DNA of 58,958 nt from Prevotella sp. (GCA_017415455.1 JAFQGS010000049.1:1-58958), one strand, 5' to 3'; positions 8,365 to 18,449 are shown, counted from the first letter of the stretch. Notes: generated by a model not told the origin, from the sequence alone. Translations and numbers: made by a program.

Positions 8365-9007
8365 TGTGATGCTGCTGGCATTTATGCCGACATATGCTTA
8401 CGCACAGAAGAAGAGCAACGCCACAGAAAACGACAGCATTCCACTCTTCAGAGGATTTGCCGTAGGCGTGGACTTGGTTGGTCCGATACAGATGCTGATT
8501 AAGGACTATGGGCAGTATGAGGCTTCGCTGAGAGTAAATCTCAAGGACAAATACTTCCCCGTGCTGGAGGTAGGTCTTGGAAAGGCAGACCACACCGACG
8601 ACCTCACACATCTGTCGTACAAGACGAGCGCACCATTCGCCCGTGTGGGTATGGATTTCAACATCCTCAGGAACAAGCACGACATCTACAGGCTTTACGC
8701 CGGTGCAAGATATGCGTTCACATCATATAAGTACGACCTGTCTCACCCTGGCATCGAGGATCCTGTATGGGGAGGAAACGCCGAATATTATGCCAACGAC
8801 GTGAAGTGCTCTTACCACTGGCTGGAGTTTGGCATTGGTATTGACGTAAAGATGTGGGGACCAGTACATTTCGGCTGGAGCGCAAGATACAAGCAACGTC
8901 TCACCTATGACGAGGGAGAACTGGAAAAATCATGGTATGTCCCTGGATTTGGAGAGAGTGACGGCTCTGCCTTCGGCGCATTGTTCAACGTAACCATCGA
9001 CATCTAA
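8312..9007 (+). CDS. DUF6048 family predicted outer-membrane β-barrel protein
   Basis: 231 residues with a cleavable signal peptide (hydrophobic segment, then YAYAQKK) and alternating aromatic β-strands ending in NVTIDI, typical of small outer-membrane barrels. It matches DUF6048, the habitual partner of DUF6452. Its start lies inside the preceding gene (53-base overlap), indicating coupled translation. The role is unknown. An envelope function is inferred from the signal peptide and the neighbouring glycosyltransferase and ApbE genes. Confidence 0.75.
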   Translation: MTNQKNISAYISSLLVFSVMLLAFMPTYAYAQKKSNATENDSIPLFRGFAVGVDLVGPIQMLIKDYGQYEASLRVNLKDKYFPVLEVGLGKADHTDDLTHLSYKTSAPFARVGMDFNILRNKHDIYRLYAGARYAFTSYKYDLSHPGIEDPVWGGNAEYYANDVKCSYHWLEFGIGIDVKMWGPVHFGWSARYKQRLTYDEGELEKSWYVPGFGESDGSAFGALFNVTIDI

Positions 9008-9024
9008 CAACAAGGTATCAGCAC

Positions 9025-10065
9025 ATGCAGAAGTCAGGCAGTATAAAAAAGAGAGCGATACTATCGGTTATCATCACTACTGTGATAGTGATAACGCTAA
9101 TAGCACTGAGCAGACAGAGACCTGTGCCATATCATGCAAACAGCGGTATGATATTCGGCACTATCTACAACATCTCATACCAGTATGACAGAGATCTAAA
9201 AAAGGAGATTGAGATGGAGCTAAGAAGAGTGGACAGTTCCTTATCCATATTCAACAAACAGTCCACCATATCAAAAATCAACCGTAATGAGCAGACTGCC
9301 ACAGACTCTATGCTTGCTGATGTCATCACTCTGGCAGAGGAGATATCCGAGCAGACCGACGGAGCATTTGACATCACCGTGGCTCCGCTTGTCAACGCCT
9401 GGGGATTCGGTTTCAAAGGAGGCATGTTCCCTGGCAAAGCAGAGATAGACAGCATAATGAGTAGTGTTGGATACAAGAGAATAAGGTTAGAGGGTAATAA
9501 TCTCATAAAGGAGAAACCAGACATAATGCTCGACTGTGGTGCTATAGCCAAAGGATACGGCACTGATGTAATTGCCAATATGTTGCGCAGACATGGAATA
9601 AAGAACTTCATGGTGGAGATTGGCGGAGAAATTGTCGCCGCAGGTATCAGTGAGAAGAGGCAGCCTTGGAGGATAGGAGTGATTAAACCCTCTGACGACA
9701 GCCTCAGCACAAACCAGGAGATTCAGACTGTGCTTAACATCACAGACAAGGCAATGGCTACCAGCGGAAACTACAGGAACTATTACTATAAGGACGGAAA
9801 GAAATATGCGCACACGATAAACCCACATACAGGATATCCCGTGGAGCACAGTCTGCTGTCGGCGACTGTCATTGCCGACAACTGCGCTACTGCTGATGCG
9901 TACGCAACGGCCTTTATGGTGATGGGACAGGAAAAGGCAGCCAGGCTGTTGGAGAGACATCCAGAACTGATGGCATATCTGATATACTGCGATGAGAACG
10001 GAGAATACAAGATTTGGCACTCACCTGCAATGAAAGGGAAACTAATTGAGAAAGAAAACAAATGA
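9025..10065 (+). CDS. apbE: FAD:protein FMN transferase ApbE
   Basis: A 346-residue periplasmic enzyme that transfers FMN from FAD to threonine residues of target flavoproteins such as Na+-translocating NQR and RNF subunits. An N-terminal membrane anchor (about 10-28) is followed by the ApbE domain. Visible hallmarks are FDITVAPLVNAWGFG, LDCGAIAKGYGTD, EIGGEIVAAG, the HTINPHTGYP metal/FAD site, and the ATADAYATAFMVMG region. It overlaps the following Crp/Fnr gene by 4 bases (ATGA), so the two are translationally coupled. No flavinylation target (FMN-binding or NQR gene) lies in this window. Confidence 0.92.
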   Translation: MQKSGSIKKRAILSVIITTVIVITLIALSRQRPVPYHANSGMIFGTIYNISYQYDRDLKKEIEMELRRVDSSLSIFNKQSTISKINRNEQTATDSMLADVITLAEEISEQTDGAFDITVAPLVNAWGFGFKGGMFPGKAEIDSIMSSVGYKRIRLEGNNLIKEKPDIMLDCGAIAKGYGTDVIANMLRRHGIKNFMVEIGGEIVAAGISEKRQPWRIGVIKPSDDSLSTNQEIQTVLNITDKAMATSGNYRNYYYKDGKKYAHTINPHTGYPVEHSLLSATVIADNCATADAYATAFMVMGQEKAARLLERHPELMAYLIYCDENGEYKIWHSPAMKGKLIEKENK

Positions 10066-10736
10066 CAAGTCCAGACAATTACACGGCACTGCTTGAACTT
10101 CCGTTGTTTCTCGGAATGAGCAAGAATGATCTGGCTTCGGTGATAACACTGATTAAACCGAGGATTTCTGTCATTGCAAAAGGAAACACGTTCATTAAAG
10201 AAAATGACGTGTGCGACTCTCTGTATTTCCTCATGAGCGGAAAGGTGAACGCCATAAGCAATTCCGACGACAAAGGATATACTCTGGCGGAAGTAGTAAA
10301 CGCCACCGCAATATTCCAACCGGAGAGAATATTCGGACTGAAACAAAGATACACCAAGACATTTCAGACTGTAACGGAATGCAAACTGATAAAAATAAGC
10401 AAGGCTGACGTCATGAAATTGTCTGATGAGTACGAGATATTCAGACTGAACCTCCTGAATATCATCTGCGCACTATCGCAGAGGAACACAAGGTATCAAT
10501 GGAGGAAGAGAGAGACAAGCATAAGAGGGAAGATAGTGAGGTTTATTGAGACAAGAAGCATCAGACCCGCAGGAGAGAAAAAGCTGACTATCAAGTTGGA
10601 AACATTGGGACTGGAAATAGGTGAAAGCAGACTTAACACATCCCGGGAACTGCATAAAATGCACGACAGCGGACTGATAATAATGAAAAGAAACGAAATT
10701 ATCATACCGGCATTTGAAAAGCTTTTAATGAAATAA
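10062..10736 (+). CDS. Crp/Fnr family transcriptional regulator
   Basis: 224 residues. An N-terminal cyclic-nucleotide-binding-like β-roll (about 15-120, including FIKENDVCDSLYFLMSGKV) is followed by a C-terminal Crp-type helix-turn-helix (about 155-215, ETLGLEIGESRLNTSRELHK). There is no Fnr-type N-terminal cysteine cluster, so an Fe-S oxygen sensor is unlikely. The ligand is unknown; many Bacteroidetes members respond to no known nucleotide. Its start overlaps the apbE stop. Confidence 0.85.
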   Translation: MTSPDNYTALLELPLFLGMSKNDLASVITLIKPRISVIAKGNTFIKENDVCDSLYFLMSGKVNAISNSDDKGYTLAEVVNATAIFQPERIFGLKQRYTKTFQTVTECKLIKISKADVMKLSDEYEIFRLNLLNIICALSQRNTRYQWRKRETSIRGKIVRFIETRSIRPAGEKKLTIKLETLGLEIGESRLNTSRELHKMHDSGLIIMKRNEIIIPAFEKLLMK

Positions 10737-10755
10737 CAGAATAGAATACTGAGAT

Positions 10756-12855
10756 ATGAATAACAATACAGAAAGCAGCATAAGGAAGAATCCTTTCTTT
10801 GAACCGTATAACACACTTCACGACACTGTACCCTTTGAGAATATCAGGGTAGAGGATTTTGAAGAGGCGTTCTTGGAAGGTATAAGGCGCGACAACGAAC
10901 AGATAGAGAAAACCATCAACAACCCGGAGAAGCCTACCTTTGACAATACCATAATAAACAGCGAGGAGAACAAGGAGGGATACTACGACTTGCTGTCAAG
11001 GGTATCGACGGTATTCTTCAACCTTATGAGTGCAGAGACAAATGACGAGATTGACGCACTGGCAAATAAAATACAACCGATACTTACAAAACACGCCAAT
11101 GATGTAAGACTGAACGAAAAGCTTTTTGAAAGAATAAAATATGTGCACAGACATCACAGACGACTGACACCAGAGGAGAAAATGCTGTTAGACAACTGCT
11201 ATGATGGTTTTGTGAGAAGCGGTGCGCTGCTTGATGAGAAAGGAAAGGAGAAACTGAGAACGCTTACGGAGGAGGCAAGCATGCTGTCGCTGCAGTTCTC
11301 ACAGAACTTACTCAAGGAGAACAAGGCATATTCTCTTCACATCACCGATGAGAGCAAACTGGAAGGTCTGCCCGACACCGCAAAGGAAGCTGCCGCCATG
11401 ACCGCCAAGGAGCAGGACAAGGAGGGATGGATATTCACACTCGACTTTCCAAGCTACAGTCCGTTCATGACATATTCAAAAGAACGGGAGCTGAGGAAGG
11501 AAATGTACATGGCGAAGAATACAATATGTACACATGACAACAGCGAGAACAATATTGAGATTTGCAAAAGACTCATAAATCTCAGGCGCGAGATAGCACA
11601 GCTACTGGGATTCAAGACGTATGCCGATTATGTTCTGAAGAACAGAATGGCAGGAAACGCACGCAATGTGTACAGACTGCTGAATCAACTTATTGACGCA
11701 TATAAGCCTACTGCAAACAAGGAAGTAGGCGATATAGAGAGAATGGCTCTTTCTGACCTCAAGAAAACACAACTGCCTGAGGAGGAAAACTGTATGCAGC
11801 CATGGGACTTCGGTTACTACTCACATAAACTTCAACTGAAGAAATACAATCTTGACTCAGAGATGCTACGCCCATACTTTGAATTATCCAAGGTTATTGA
11901 TGGTGTTTTCGGACTGGCAACAAGACTATACGGAATAACATTCAAGGAGAACAGCAACATACAGGTATATCATCCAGACGTGAAAGCGTATGAGGTATTT
12001 GACAAGGACGGCTCATATCTTGCTGTACTCTATGCAGACTTCCACCCACGCAAAGGGAAACAAAGCGGAGCATGGATGACTGAATATCAAGGACAGTGGA
12101 TTAGCAGAAAGGGAGAAAACGTAAGACCTCACGTGAGTTTGGTGATGAACTTCTCAAAGCCGACAGAGGAGAAGCCTGCCCTGCTGACATTAGGCGAGGT
12201 GGAGACGTTCCTGCATGAGTTCGGACATTCGCTACATGGTATATTCGCCAACTCACGCTTCGAAAGTCTGAGCGGAACAAACGTATGGTGGGACTTCGTG
12301 GAACTGCCGTCACAGTTCATGGAGAACTATGCCACTGAGAAAGGGTTCCTGCGGACATTCGCTTTCCATTATGAGACAGGTGAGCCTATACCTGATGAGC
12401 TTATAGACAGGATTATGAAAAGCCGCAACTTCATGGCAGCCTACGGATGTATGAGGCAAGTAAGCTTCGGATTGCTTGACATGGCATACTATACACAGAA
12501 ACATGCTTTTGAGGAGGATGTCATCGACTTTGAGAAAAAGGCATGGGAGAAAGCAATGGTGACCAAACAGATTCCTGAGACATGTATGACGGTGCAGTTC
12601 AGTCATATCATGGCGGGAGGATATGCAGCCGGATATTACAGCTACAAATGGGCGGAAGTTCTGGATGCCGACGCTTTCAGTATTTTCAAAAAAAATGGAA
12701 TCTTCAATCCTGAAACAGCACAAAGTTTCAGAGAAAACATTCTCTCCAAGGGAGGAACAGAGCATCCAATGACCTTATACAAACGATTCCGTGGCGGAGA
12801 GCCTACAATTGATGCGTTGTTGAAGAGAAACGGAATAAAGAAATTGAAAAAATAA
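10756..12855 (+). CDS. dcp: M3 family metallopeptidase (peptidyl-dipeptidase Dcp-like)
   Basis: A 699-residue zinc metallopeptidase of the thimet/Dcp family, which releases dipeptides or short fragments from oligopeptides. The zinc site HEFGH is at H487-E488-H491, and the third ligand is E516 in DFVELPSQFMENY, with the family's 29-residue spacing. The C-terminal half carries the expected HIMAGGYAAGYYSYKWAEVL region with substrate-binding tyrosines. There is no signal peptide, so it may be cytoplasmic, although some Bacteroidetes relatives are periplasmic. The gap to the Crp/Fnr gene is 19 bases. Dcp rather than oligopeptidase A is the more likely subfamily. Confidence 0.9.
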   Translation: MNNNTESSIRKNPFFEPYNTLHDTVPFENIRVEDFEEAFLEGIRRDNEQIEKTINNPEKPTFDNTIINSEENKEGYYDLLSRVSTVFFNLMSAETNDEIDALANKIQPILTKHANDVRLNEKLFERIKYVHRHHRRLTPEEKMLLDNCYDGFVRSGALLDEKGKEKLRTLTEEASMLSLQFSQNLLKENKAYSLHITDESKLEGLPDTAKEAAAMTAKEQDKEGWIFTLDFPSYSPFMTYSKERELRKEMYMAKNTICTHDNSENNIEICKRLINLRREIAQLLGFKTYADYVLKNRMAGNARNVYRLLNQLIDAYKPTANKEVGDIERMALSDLKKTQLPEEENCMQPWDFGYYSHKLQLKKYNLDSEMLRPYFELSKVIDGVFGLATRLYGITFKENSNIQVYHPDVKAYEVFDKDGSYLAVLYADFHPRKGKQSGAWMTEYQGQWISRKGENVRPHVSLVMNFSKPTEEKPALLTLGEVETFLHEFGHSLHGIFANSRFESLSGTNVWWDFVELPSQFMENYATEKGFLRTFAFHYETGEPIPDELIDRIMKSRNFMAAYGCMRQVSFGLLDMAYYTQKHAFEEDVIDFEKKAWEKAMVTKQIPETCMTVQFSHIMAGGYAAGYYSYKWAEVLDADAFSIFKKNGIFNPETAQSFRENILSKGGTEHPMTLYKRFRGGEPTIDALLKRNGIKKLKK

Positions 12856-12914
12856 AAAGCACAGACAGCATTTATCCCTAACATACAAATAAGAAACAAA
12901 GAACCCACAATAAA

Positions 12915-13358
12915 ATGGAAAGCAAGGACAAACAAATAATCTTGGACGCAAGATATCTGAGAATGGCAAGGATATGGGCGGAGAACAGTTATTGCAAGAG
13001 AAGACAGGTTGGAGCACTTGTGGTAAAAGACAAAATGATTATCAGCGACGGATATAATGGCACACCAAGTGGTTTTGAGAATATCTGTGAGGATGACAAT
13101 AATGTAACTAAGCCATATGTTCTGCATGCCGAGGCTAACGCAATAACCAAACTGGCAAGAAGTTCAAACAACAGCGACGGCTCAACACTGTATGTCACAG
13201 CGTCTCCATGCATTGAGTGTGCGAAGCTGATAATACAATCAGGAATAAAGAAAGTGGTATATGGAGAGAAATACAGACTTGAGGACGGCATAAACCTCCT
13301 GAAAAGAGCTGGCATTGAAGTAATATATCTAAATCCGGACACCAATGAGACAGAATAA
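12915..13358 (+). CDS. dCMP deaminase family protein
   Basis: 147 residues with the cytidine/deoxycytidylate deaminase zinc site: HAE at H71/E73 and PCIEC with C99 and C102. The N-terminal MARIWAENSYCKRRQVGA and GYNGTPSGFENICED are typical of dCMP deaminases (ComEB-like), which make dUMP for thymidylate synthesis. The last 14 bases overlap the next gene. Being co-transcribed with two peptidases does not hint at a specialised role. Confidence 0.9.
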   Translation: MESKDKQIILDARYLRMARIWAENSYCKRRQVGALVVKDKMIISDGYNGTPSGFENICEDDNNVTKPYVLHAEANAITKLARSSNNSDGSTLYVTASPCIECAKLIIQSGIKKVVYGEKYRLEDGINLLKRAGIEVIYLNPDTNETE

Positions 13359-15012
13359 GCCAAACCGATACACGCCATTGCTTATGGCTGTAAGTGTTGT
13401 CGTGGGAATATTGATTGGAACATTCTATGCTAATCATCTCTCCGGCAACAAACTGAACATTATAAAGTCAGGAAGCAACAGACTTAACAATCTGTTGCAC
13501 ATAATTAACGACCAATATGTGGACACTGTAAACATTGACTCATTGGTTGACAAGGCTGTGCCACAGATATTGTCTGATCTTGATCCGCACTCTGTATATA
13601 TAAGGGCAAAAGACGTGCAAAGCGTAACAGATGACCTGAAAGGTTCTTTCTCTGGTATCGGCGTACAGTTTGTAATCCGAGAAGACACCATAAGAGTACA
13701 GGGCATCGTTAAGAACGGACCTGCAGAGCGTGCGGGCATCGTTGCCGGAGACAAGATTATAAGTATTGACGACAAGCCTTTTGTGGGCAAGGTTGTAACC
13801 AACGAGGAAACAATAAAAAGGCTGAAAGGTCCCAAAGGGACAAAGGTGAAAATCGGAATCCTGAAATATAAAGAGAAAAAGCCAACGATATATACTATTA
13901 CAAGAAATGACATTCCTGTAAAGAGTATTCCTGCAACTTACATGCTGGATGACGAGACTGGATATATACGCATAAACAGCTTCGGAGAGACAACATATCC
14001 AGAGATGCTTATTTCGCTGGCACGCCTGTCTCAAGAAGGTTTCAGTAGTCTTGTCATTGACCTCAGAGACAACCCAGGCGGATATCTGGAGTCTGCAATA
14101 CAGATAGCCAACGAGTTCCTACCGAACAACAAGCTTATAGTATATACAGAAGGACGTAAATCACCGCGTCAGGAGTACAGGAGCGACGGACATGGAAGTT
14201 ATAAGAACATACCACTTGTTATTCTTATAAATGAGGGGTCCGCATCCGCATCCGAGATTATTGCAGGAGCCATGCAGGATAATGACCGTGCGACAATCAT
14301 CGGAAGGCGCTCCTTCGGAAAAGGCTTGGTACAGCAACAGCTTGGGTTTACTGACGGATCACTGATACGTCTAACGGTGGCAAGGTATTATACGCCATCG
14401 GGCAGGTGTATCCAAAAGCCATATGAAGCAGGAAACAGCAAAGGCTACGAGGAGGATATCATTGACAGATATGAGCATGGTGAGTTTTTCTCACAAGACA
14501 GCATAAAACATACAGGACCGAAATATCACACTTCACTCGGACGTATTGTATATGGAGGCGGCGGGGTGACACCGGATATATTCATTCCAGAGGACACCAC
14601 TGACATAACATCCTATTCAAAAGAGGCTGTCATGAGCGGTCTTATACAACAGTTCGCATTTGTGTACACTGACAACAACAGACAGAAGATGAGCAAGTAT
14701 GACGACATGCACGCTTTGGCTGCTTATCTGAAGAAACAGAACATTGTGGATATGTTTGCCAGCTATGCGGACAAGCAGGGGCTGAAAAGGAGAAACCTCA
14801 TGATAAAGAAGTCGTACAAAATGCTGGAAAGACATATTATAAGCAGGATTATTTATAATATGCTTGAGGAAGAAGACTGGACAAAATATATTAACCAGGA
14901 CGACAATGCAATAAAAAAGACATTGGAGATATTCAAGAAAGGCGAGTCGTTTCCACAAAAACCAGAGGTAAAGACACAAGTAAAAAGCAGAAAAAACAAT
15001 AACAAAGCATAA
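13345..15012 (+). CDS. S41 family C-terminal processing peptidase
   Basis: A 555-residue CtpA/Prc-type serine protease anchored by an N-terminal hydrophobic segment (about 12-28) and acting in the periplasm. A PDZ domain (about 90-175, DDLKGSFSGIGVQF onward) precedes the protease core. The catalytic dyad is S301 in GSASASE and K326 in RRSFGKGLVQQ, 25 residues apart as in Prc and CtpB. The C-terminal extension past about 440 ends in a basic tail. Such enzymes trim C-termini of envelope proteins. It overlaps the dCMP deaminase gene and ends the long run that began at 6321. Confidence 0.92.
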   Translation: MRQNKPNRYTPLLMAVSVVVGILIGTFYANHLSGNKLNIIKSGSNRLNNLLHIINDQYVDTVNIDSLVDKAVPQILSDLDPHSVYIRAKDVQSVTDDLKGSFSGIGVQFVIREDTIRVQGIVKNGPAERAGIVAGDKIISIDDKPFVGKVVTNEETIKRLKGPKGTKVKIGILKYKEKKPTIYTITRNDIPVKSIPATYMLDDETGYIRINSFGETTYPEMLISLARLSQEGFSSLVIDLRDNPGGYLESAIQIANEFLPNNKLIVYTEGRKSPRQEYRSDGHGSYKNIPLVILINEGSASASEIIAGAMQDNDRATIIGRRSFGKGLVQQQLGFTDGSLIRLTVARYYTPSGRCIQKPYEAGNSKGYEEDIIDRYEHGEFFSQDSIKHTGPKYHTSLGRIVYGGGGVTPDIFIPEDTTDITSYSKEAVMSGLIQQFAFVYTDNNRQKMSKYDDMHALAAYLKKQNIVDMFASYADKQGLKRRNLMIKKSYKMLERHIISRIIYNMLEEEDWTKYINQDDNAIKKTLEIFKKGESFPQKPEVKTQVKSRKNNNKA

Positions 15013-15017
15013 CTTAC

Positions 15018-15051
15018 AGGCACATGATGAGATAACCGGCATCATGTGCCT
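15018..15051 (+). terminator. Hairpin after the S41 peptidase gene, weak terminator candidate
   Basis: AGGCACATGATG and CATCATGTGCCT are perfect 12-base arms around a 10-base loop. The following sequence (GATTCTATAATA) has only a poor T-run, so termination is uncertain. Confidence 0.45.
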
Positions 15052-15068
15052 GATTCTATAATAATACT

Positions 15069-15599
15069 ATGAACAAGAACGATTTAAGAGAATACATACG
15101 CAATATTAAACGTCAGTTTAATGAAGATCAGTTGAGAGATATGTCAACACCTATCATCGAACGTCTGCTCTCCCACCCTGCAGTTGCCGGAGCTAAGACT
15201 ATCATGATGTATTACTCATTGCCCGACGAGGTTTATTCGCATGACATCATAAACACTCTTGTACAAAAGGGGAAGCGTGTCTTATTGCCAGCCGTCATTA
15301 ATGACGACAGCATGGAATTAAGATGTTATGAGAACAAAAAAGACATGATTGAGGGATTCTTCAACATAATGGAGCCCGTTGGGAAAACATTTACAAACTA
15401 CGAGGATATAGACGTTGCCATAGTTCCAGGAATGAGTTTTGACTTAAGAGGCAACCGACTTGGACGTGGAAAAGGATATTACGACCGTTTCCTCAGCAAA
15501 TGTCCTTATATATATAAAATAGGTATATGCTTTGACTTTCAGAAACTTCCCGGAATACCAACAGACGAGAATGACGTGAAAATGGATTACGTTATCTAA
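15069..15599 (+). CDS. 5-formyltetrahydrofolate cyclo-ligase
   Basis: A 176-residue MTHFS enzyme that converts 5-formyl-THF to 5,10-methenyl-THF with ATP. Near the N-terminus is an ATP/phosphate-binding segment, followed by MYYSLPDEVYS. The diagnostic C-terminal loop GRGKGYYDRFL is preceded by VPGMSFDLRGNRLG. Size and motifs fit the family. It converges on the DUF721/recF pair. Confidence 0.92.
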   Translation: MNKNDLREYIRNIKRQFNEDQLRDMSTPIIERLLSHPAVAGAKTIMMYYSLPDEVYSHDIINTLVQKGKRVLLPAVINDDSMELRCYENKKDMIEGFFNIMEPVGKTFTNYEDIDVAIVPGMSFDLRGNRLGRGKGYYDRFLSKCPYIYKIGICFDFQKLPGIPTDENDVKMDYVI

Positions 15600-15645
15600 G
15601 AACTACCCATGAGAGGCTGACGTGATGACATTCACTTGATAGTTC

Positions 15646-15936
15646 CTAATACACTCTGACATCAACAATTACCATTCCGCCAGATACCTCATTAAGTCTC
15701 TTTACCAGCTGACTCCGCATCATACTTAAATCCGCACGAAGCGCCGGATTTGTTATTTTCACATAAAGAGTCTGATTGCGAATATACTTCTCTGCCGTGT
15801 ATCTGGCAACGACCTTGCCTGCCACAGTATCCCAAGAGTCGATAAGACGCATCTGCTTGAGTGGAGTCTCTAACCCATTCTGTCTTATGCATTGTGCCAG
15901 AATCTCAGAAAAGGATTTTACATCACGCTTAAACAT
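15646..15936 (-). CDS. DUF721 (DciA-like) protein
   Basis: 96 residues. The core IDSWDTVAGKVVARYTAEKYIRNQTLYVKIT followed by LRADLSMMRSQLVKRLNE is characteristic of DUF721, the family that includes the replicative-helicase-associated protein DciA. It is translationally coupled to recF (8-base overlap), the common arrangement in Bacteroidetes and consistent with a role at the replication fork. Confidence 0.85.
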   Translation of the reverse strand: MFKRDVKSFSEILAQCIRQNGLETPLKQMRLIDSWDTVAGKVVARYTAEKYIRNQTLYVKITNPALRADLSMMRSQLVKRLNEVSGGMVIVDVRVY

Positions 15937-17044
15937 CAGCCTCCCTCCTTTCTGTTATCTCACCATCAGACACATCAAATATCTTATACCCATAAGTACC
16001 TGCCCGCAATATCTTATCAAGATTCTCCCGATTGGTATCTGTAAGGAATATCTGTCCAAACTCCTCACTTGACACCAGACGCACAATCTGCTCCACACGG
16101 GACGCGTCAAGCTTATCAAAGATATCATCAAGAAGGAGAATCGGTTTTGTATATCTGCTTGTTCTGCAGAGGAATTTAAACTGGGCAAGCTTCAGGGCAA
16201 TCACGAATGTCTTGTTCTGTCCCTGACTTCCCTCACGCTTCATCGGATAATCTCCTATGAGCATTTCCAGGTCATCCCTGTGAATGCCATGCAGGGAATA
16301 GCCTACGGCGCGGTCTTTCATACGGTCACGCCTTATAACATCAAGCAAACTGCCTCGCTGACAATGTGAGACATAGCGCAATGACACTTTTTCCTTACAG
16401 CCTGATATACTGTCATATAAATCTTGGAAGACAGGCACAAGCTCACGAATGAAAGCATCGCGACATGCATAAATCTTCTCTCCGTCAACAGCCATCTGCT
16501 CTTCCAGTATCTCAAGAAGCGCAACATCTAGTTCTTCTTCCTGCTTAAGAAGTATGTTACGCTGCTGAAGGGCTTTATTATAGCGGTTCAACAACTCAAT
16601 ATACTCATTGTCATATTGAGATATAACCACATCCATCAGCTTTCGCCGCTCCTCACTTCCCCCATCTATCAGCAATGTGTCAGATGGCGCCACCAGTATA
16701 AGCGGAATAAGTCCGATATGCTGAGAAAGCCGCTTGTATTCTTTCTTATTCCTCTTGAAATGTTTCTTCGTGCCACGCTTCATTCCGCAATATATGTACT
16801 CAACGTCAGCTTTCTCATCCTCATACAGCCCGTCAAGCACAAAGAACTCGCAGTCGTGCCTGATAAGCTGTGAGTCAACTGATGTTACTGAACTCTTACA
16901 GAACGACATATAATAAACCGCATCAAGAAAGTTTGTCTTACCAACACCATTGCTGCCGATAAGACAATTAATCTTCGGTGACAACTCAACTGTTGCCTCT
17001 TTAATGTTCTTATAATTTATAATGGATATATTACGGAGGATCAT
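15929..17044 (-). CDS. recF: DNA replication and repair protein RecF
   Basis: A 371-residue SMC-like ATPase that helps load RecA at single-strand gaps through RecFOR. Walker A is GSNGVGKT at residues 30-37, the signature-like segment is GSQGQNKTFVIALKLAQF, and Walker B is PILLLDDIFDKLD. The C-terminal QIFLTDTNRENL fits RecF. A promoter box lies just upstream, and the gene is divergent from the TPR/ribH operon. Confidence 0.95.
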   Translation of the reverse strand: MILRNISIINYKNIKEATVELSPKINCLIGSNGVGKTNFLDAVYYMSFCKSSVTSVDSQLIRHDCEFFVLDGLYEDEKADVEYIYCGMKRGTKKHFKRNKKEYKRLSQHIGLIPLILVAPSDTLLIDGGSEERRKLMDVVISQYDNEYIELLNRYNKALQQRNILLKQEEELDVALLEILEEQMAVDGEKIYACRDAFIRELVPVFQDLYDSISGCKEKVSLRYVSHCQRGSLLDVIRRDRMKDRAVGYSLHGIHRDDLEMLIGDYPMKREGSQGQNKTFVIALKLAQFKFLCRTSRYTKPILLLDDIFDKLDASRVEQIVRLVSSEEFGQIFLTDTNRENLDKILRAGTYGYKIFDVSDGEITERREADV

Positions 17045-17066
17045 TGATATCTATCTTCTATCACTG

Positions 17067-17074
17067 CAAAGTTA
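17067..17074 (-). promoter_or_regulatory. -7 box of recF
   Basis: TAACTTTG on the minus strand, 22 bases before the recF start codon, matches TAnnTTTG. Confidence 0.65.
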
Positions 17075-17138
17075 GTTCATTTATCACTCAAAAACGAAAA
17101 AAGTCATAAAGAAATTTCAATATATGGGATAAAATAAC

Positions 17139-17146
17139 TAATTTTG
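17139..17146 (+). promoter_or_regulatory. -7 box of the TPR/ribH operon
   Basis: TAATTTTG matches TAnnTTTG, 54 bases before the TPR gene. It is back to back with the recF promoter. Confidence 0.65.
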
Positions 17147-17200
17147 CTGCGCTTTATGCTTATTTACTTTTAACCGATAAAAATAAAAATAATTAGAATA

Positions 17201-17902
17201 ATGGCAAATCTTAACGAAAAGAAGAGCGCACAGAATCCAGAAGAGTCGCTCAACAAGCGTGAGGCTTTCTTCATGAAGAACAAGAAAGCTATCCTTTACA
17301 CTGTAGCAGCAATCATTGTTGCCATCGCAGGCATCATCATCTACAACAACCTTGTTTCTGAACCACGTGAGGACAAAGCAAGCACAGCTTTGGCTATGGG
17401 ACAGGAATATTTTGCTAACGAGCAGTACGAGAAGGCACTTAACGGCGACAGTACAGGCTATGCAGGCTTTATAAAGGTTGCTGATGAGTACAGCAGCACA
17501 GACGCCGGCAACCTTGCTAACCTTTATGCAGGTTTGTGCTATGCACACCTTGGCAAATGGAACGAGGCTGTAAAATACCTTGAGAACTACTCTTCTGCAG
17601 ACGACATAACAGTAAGTCCTAATGCAATGTCTGCCCTTGGAGACGCTTACGCCAACACCAACCAGCTTGACAAGGCTGTTGACTGCTTCAAGAAAGCAGC
17701 TAAGATGGCAGACAGCGATGCGTTTGAAGGCAAGAACAACACATTGTCTCCAACATATCTTATAAAGGCTGCGGAGATTCTTGAAAGCCAGAATAAGAAA
17801 GACGAGGCTCTTAAGATATACGAGGACATTAAGAAGAACTATACAAACTCTCCTCTGTCACAGGAGATAGACAAATACATTGAACGCGTTTCTGCAAAAT
17901 AA
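17201..17902 (+). CDS. Membrane-anchored tetratricopeptide repeat protein
   Basis: 233 residues: a short cytoplasmic N-terminus, one transmembrane helix (about 29-50, [19 protein letters not shown]), then an extracytoplasmic domain with several TPR units ([43 protein letters not shown]). The anchored-TPR layout resembles YfgM-like proteins involved in envelope protein quality control, but the homology is not certain. Its stop overlaps the ribH start (TAATG), a pairing conserved in Bacteroidales. Confidence 0.8.
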   Translation: MANLNEKKSAQNPEESLNKREAFFMKNKKAILYTVAAIIVAIAGIIIYNNLVSEPREDKASTALAMGQEYFANEQYEKALNGDSTGYAGFIKVADEYSSTDAGNLANLYAGLCYAHLGKWNEAVKYLENYSSADDITVSPNAMSALGDAYANTNQLDKAVDCFKKAAKMADSDAFEGKNNTLSPTYLIKAAEILESQNKKDEALKIYEDIKKNYTNSPLSQEIDKYIERVSAK

Positions 17903-18378
17903 TGGCTACCGCTTTACATAATCTTTCAGAGTATAACATTGAGCAGATACCAGACGCAAGCAATATGTGTTTTGGTATAGTTGTGGCAGAGTGGAACCCA
18001 GAGATAACAGGAGCCTTGCTGAACGGCACTGTAAGCACATTGGAGAAGCACGGCGCACTGCCAGAGAACATCCATGTGAAAACCGTTCCTGGAAGTTTCG
18101 AACTTATCTATGGAGCACATCAGATGACACTTAACGGCAGCTATGATGCCATCATCATACTCGGAAGTGTTATCCGTGGAGAGACTCCTCACTTTGATTA
18201 TATCTGCCAAGGTGTCACTTATGGTATTGCGCGTCTTAACGCAAAGAGCGAGACTCCGGTGATATACGGACTGCTCACAACAGACGACTTGCAGCAGGCA
18301 AAGGACAGAAGCGGCGGCAAATATGGCAACAAGGGTGACGAATGTGCCATTGACGCTATCAAGATGGCTAAGTTTTAA
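17902..18378 (+). CDS. ribH: 6,7-dimethyl-8-ribityllumazine synthase
   Basis: A 158-residue enzyme of riboflavin synthesis that condenses 5-amino-6-ribitylaminouracil with dihydroxybutanone phosphate. Diagnostic segments are [11 protein letters not shown], the phosphate-binding [16 protein letters not shown] with its catalytic histidine, and the C-terminal GNKGDECA. It is translationally coupled to the TPR gene. No FMN riboswitch is seen upstream. Confidence 0.95.
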   Translation: MATALHNLSEYNIEQIPDASNMCFGIVVAEWNPEITGALLNGTVSTLEKHGALPENIHVKTVPGSFELIYGAHQMTLNGSYDAIIILGSVIRGETPHFDYICQGVTYGIARLNAKSETPVIYGLLTTDDLQQAKDRSGGKYGNKGDECAIDAIKMAKF

Positions 18379-18393
18379 CACAATAACAACAGT

Positions 18394-18425
18394 AAGGCTT
18401 GTGGTTAATCACAAGCCTTTTGTTT
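18394..18425 (+). terminator. Intrinsic terminator after ribH
   Basis: AAGGCTTGTG and CACAAGCCTT pair around a six-base loop and are followed by TTGTTTT. Confidence 0.85.
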
Positions 18426-18449
18426 TACCTTTAAAGAACGAATACAGCT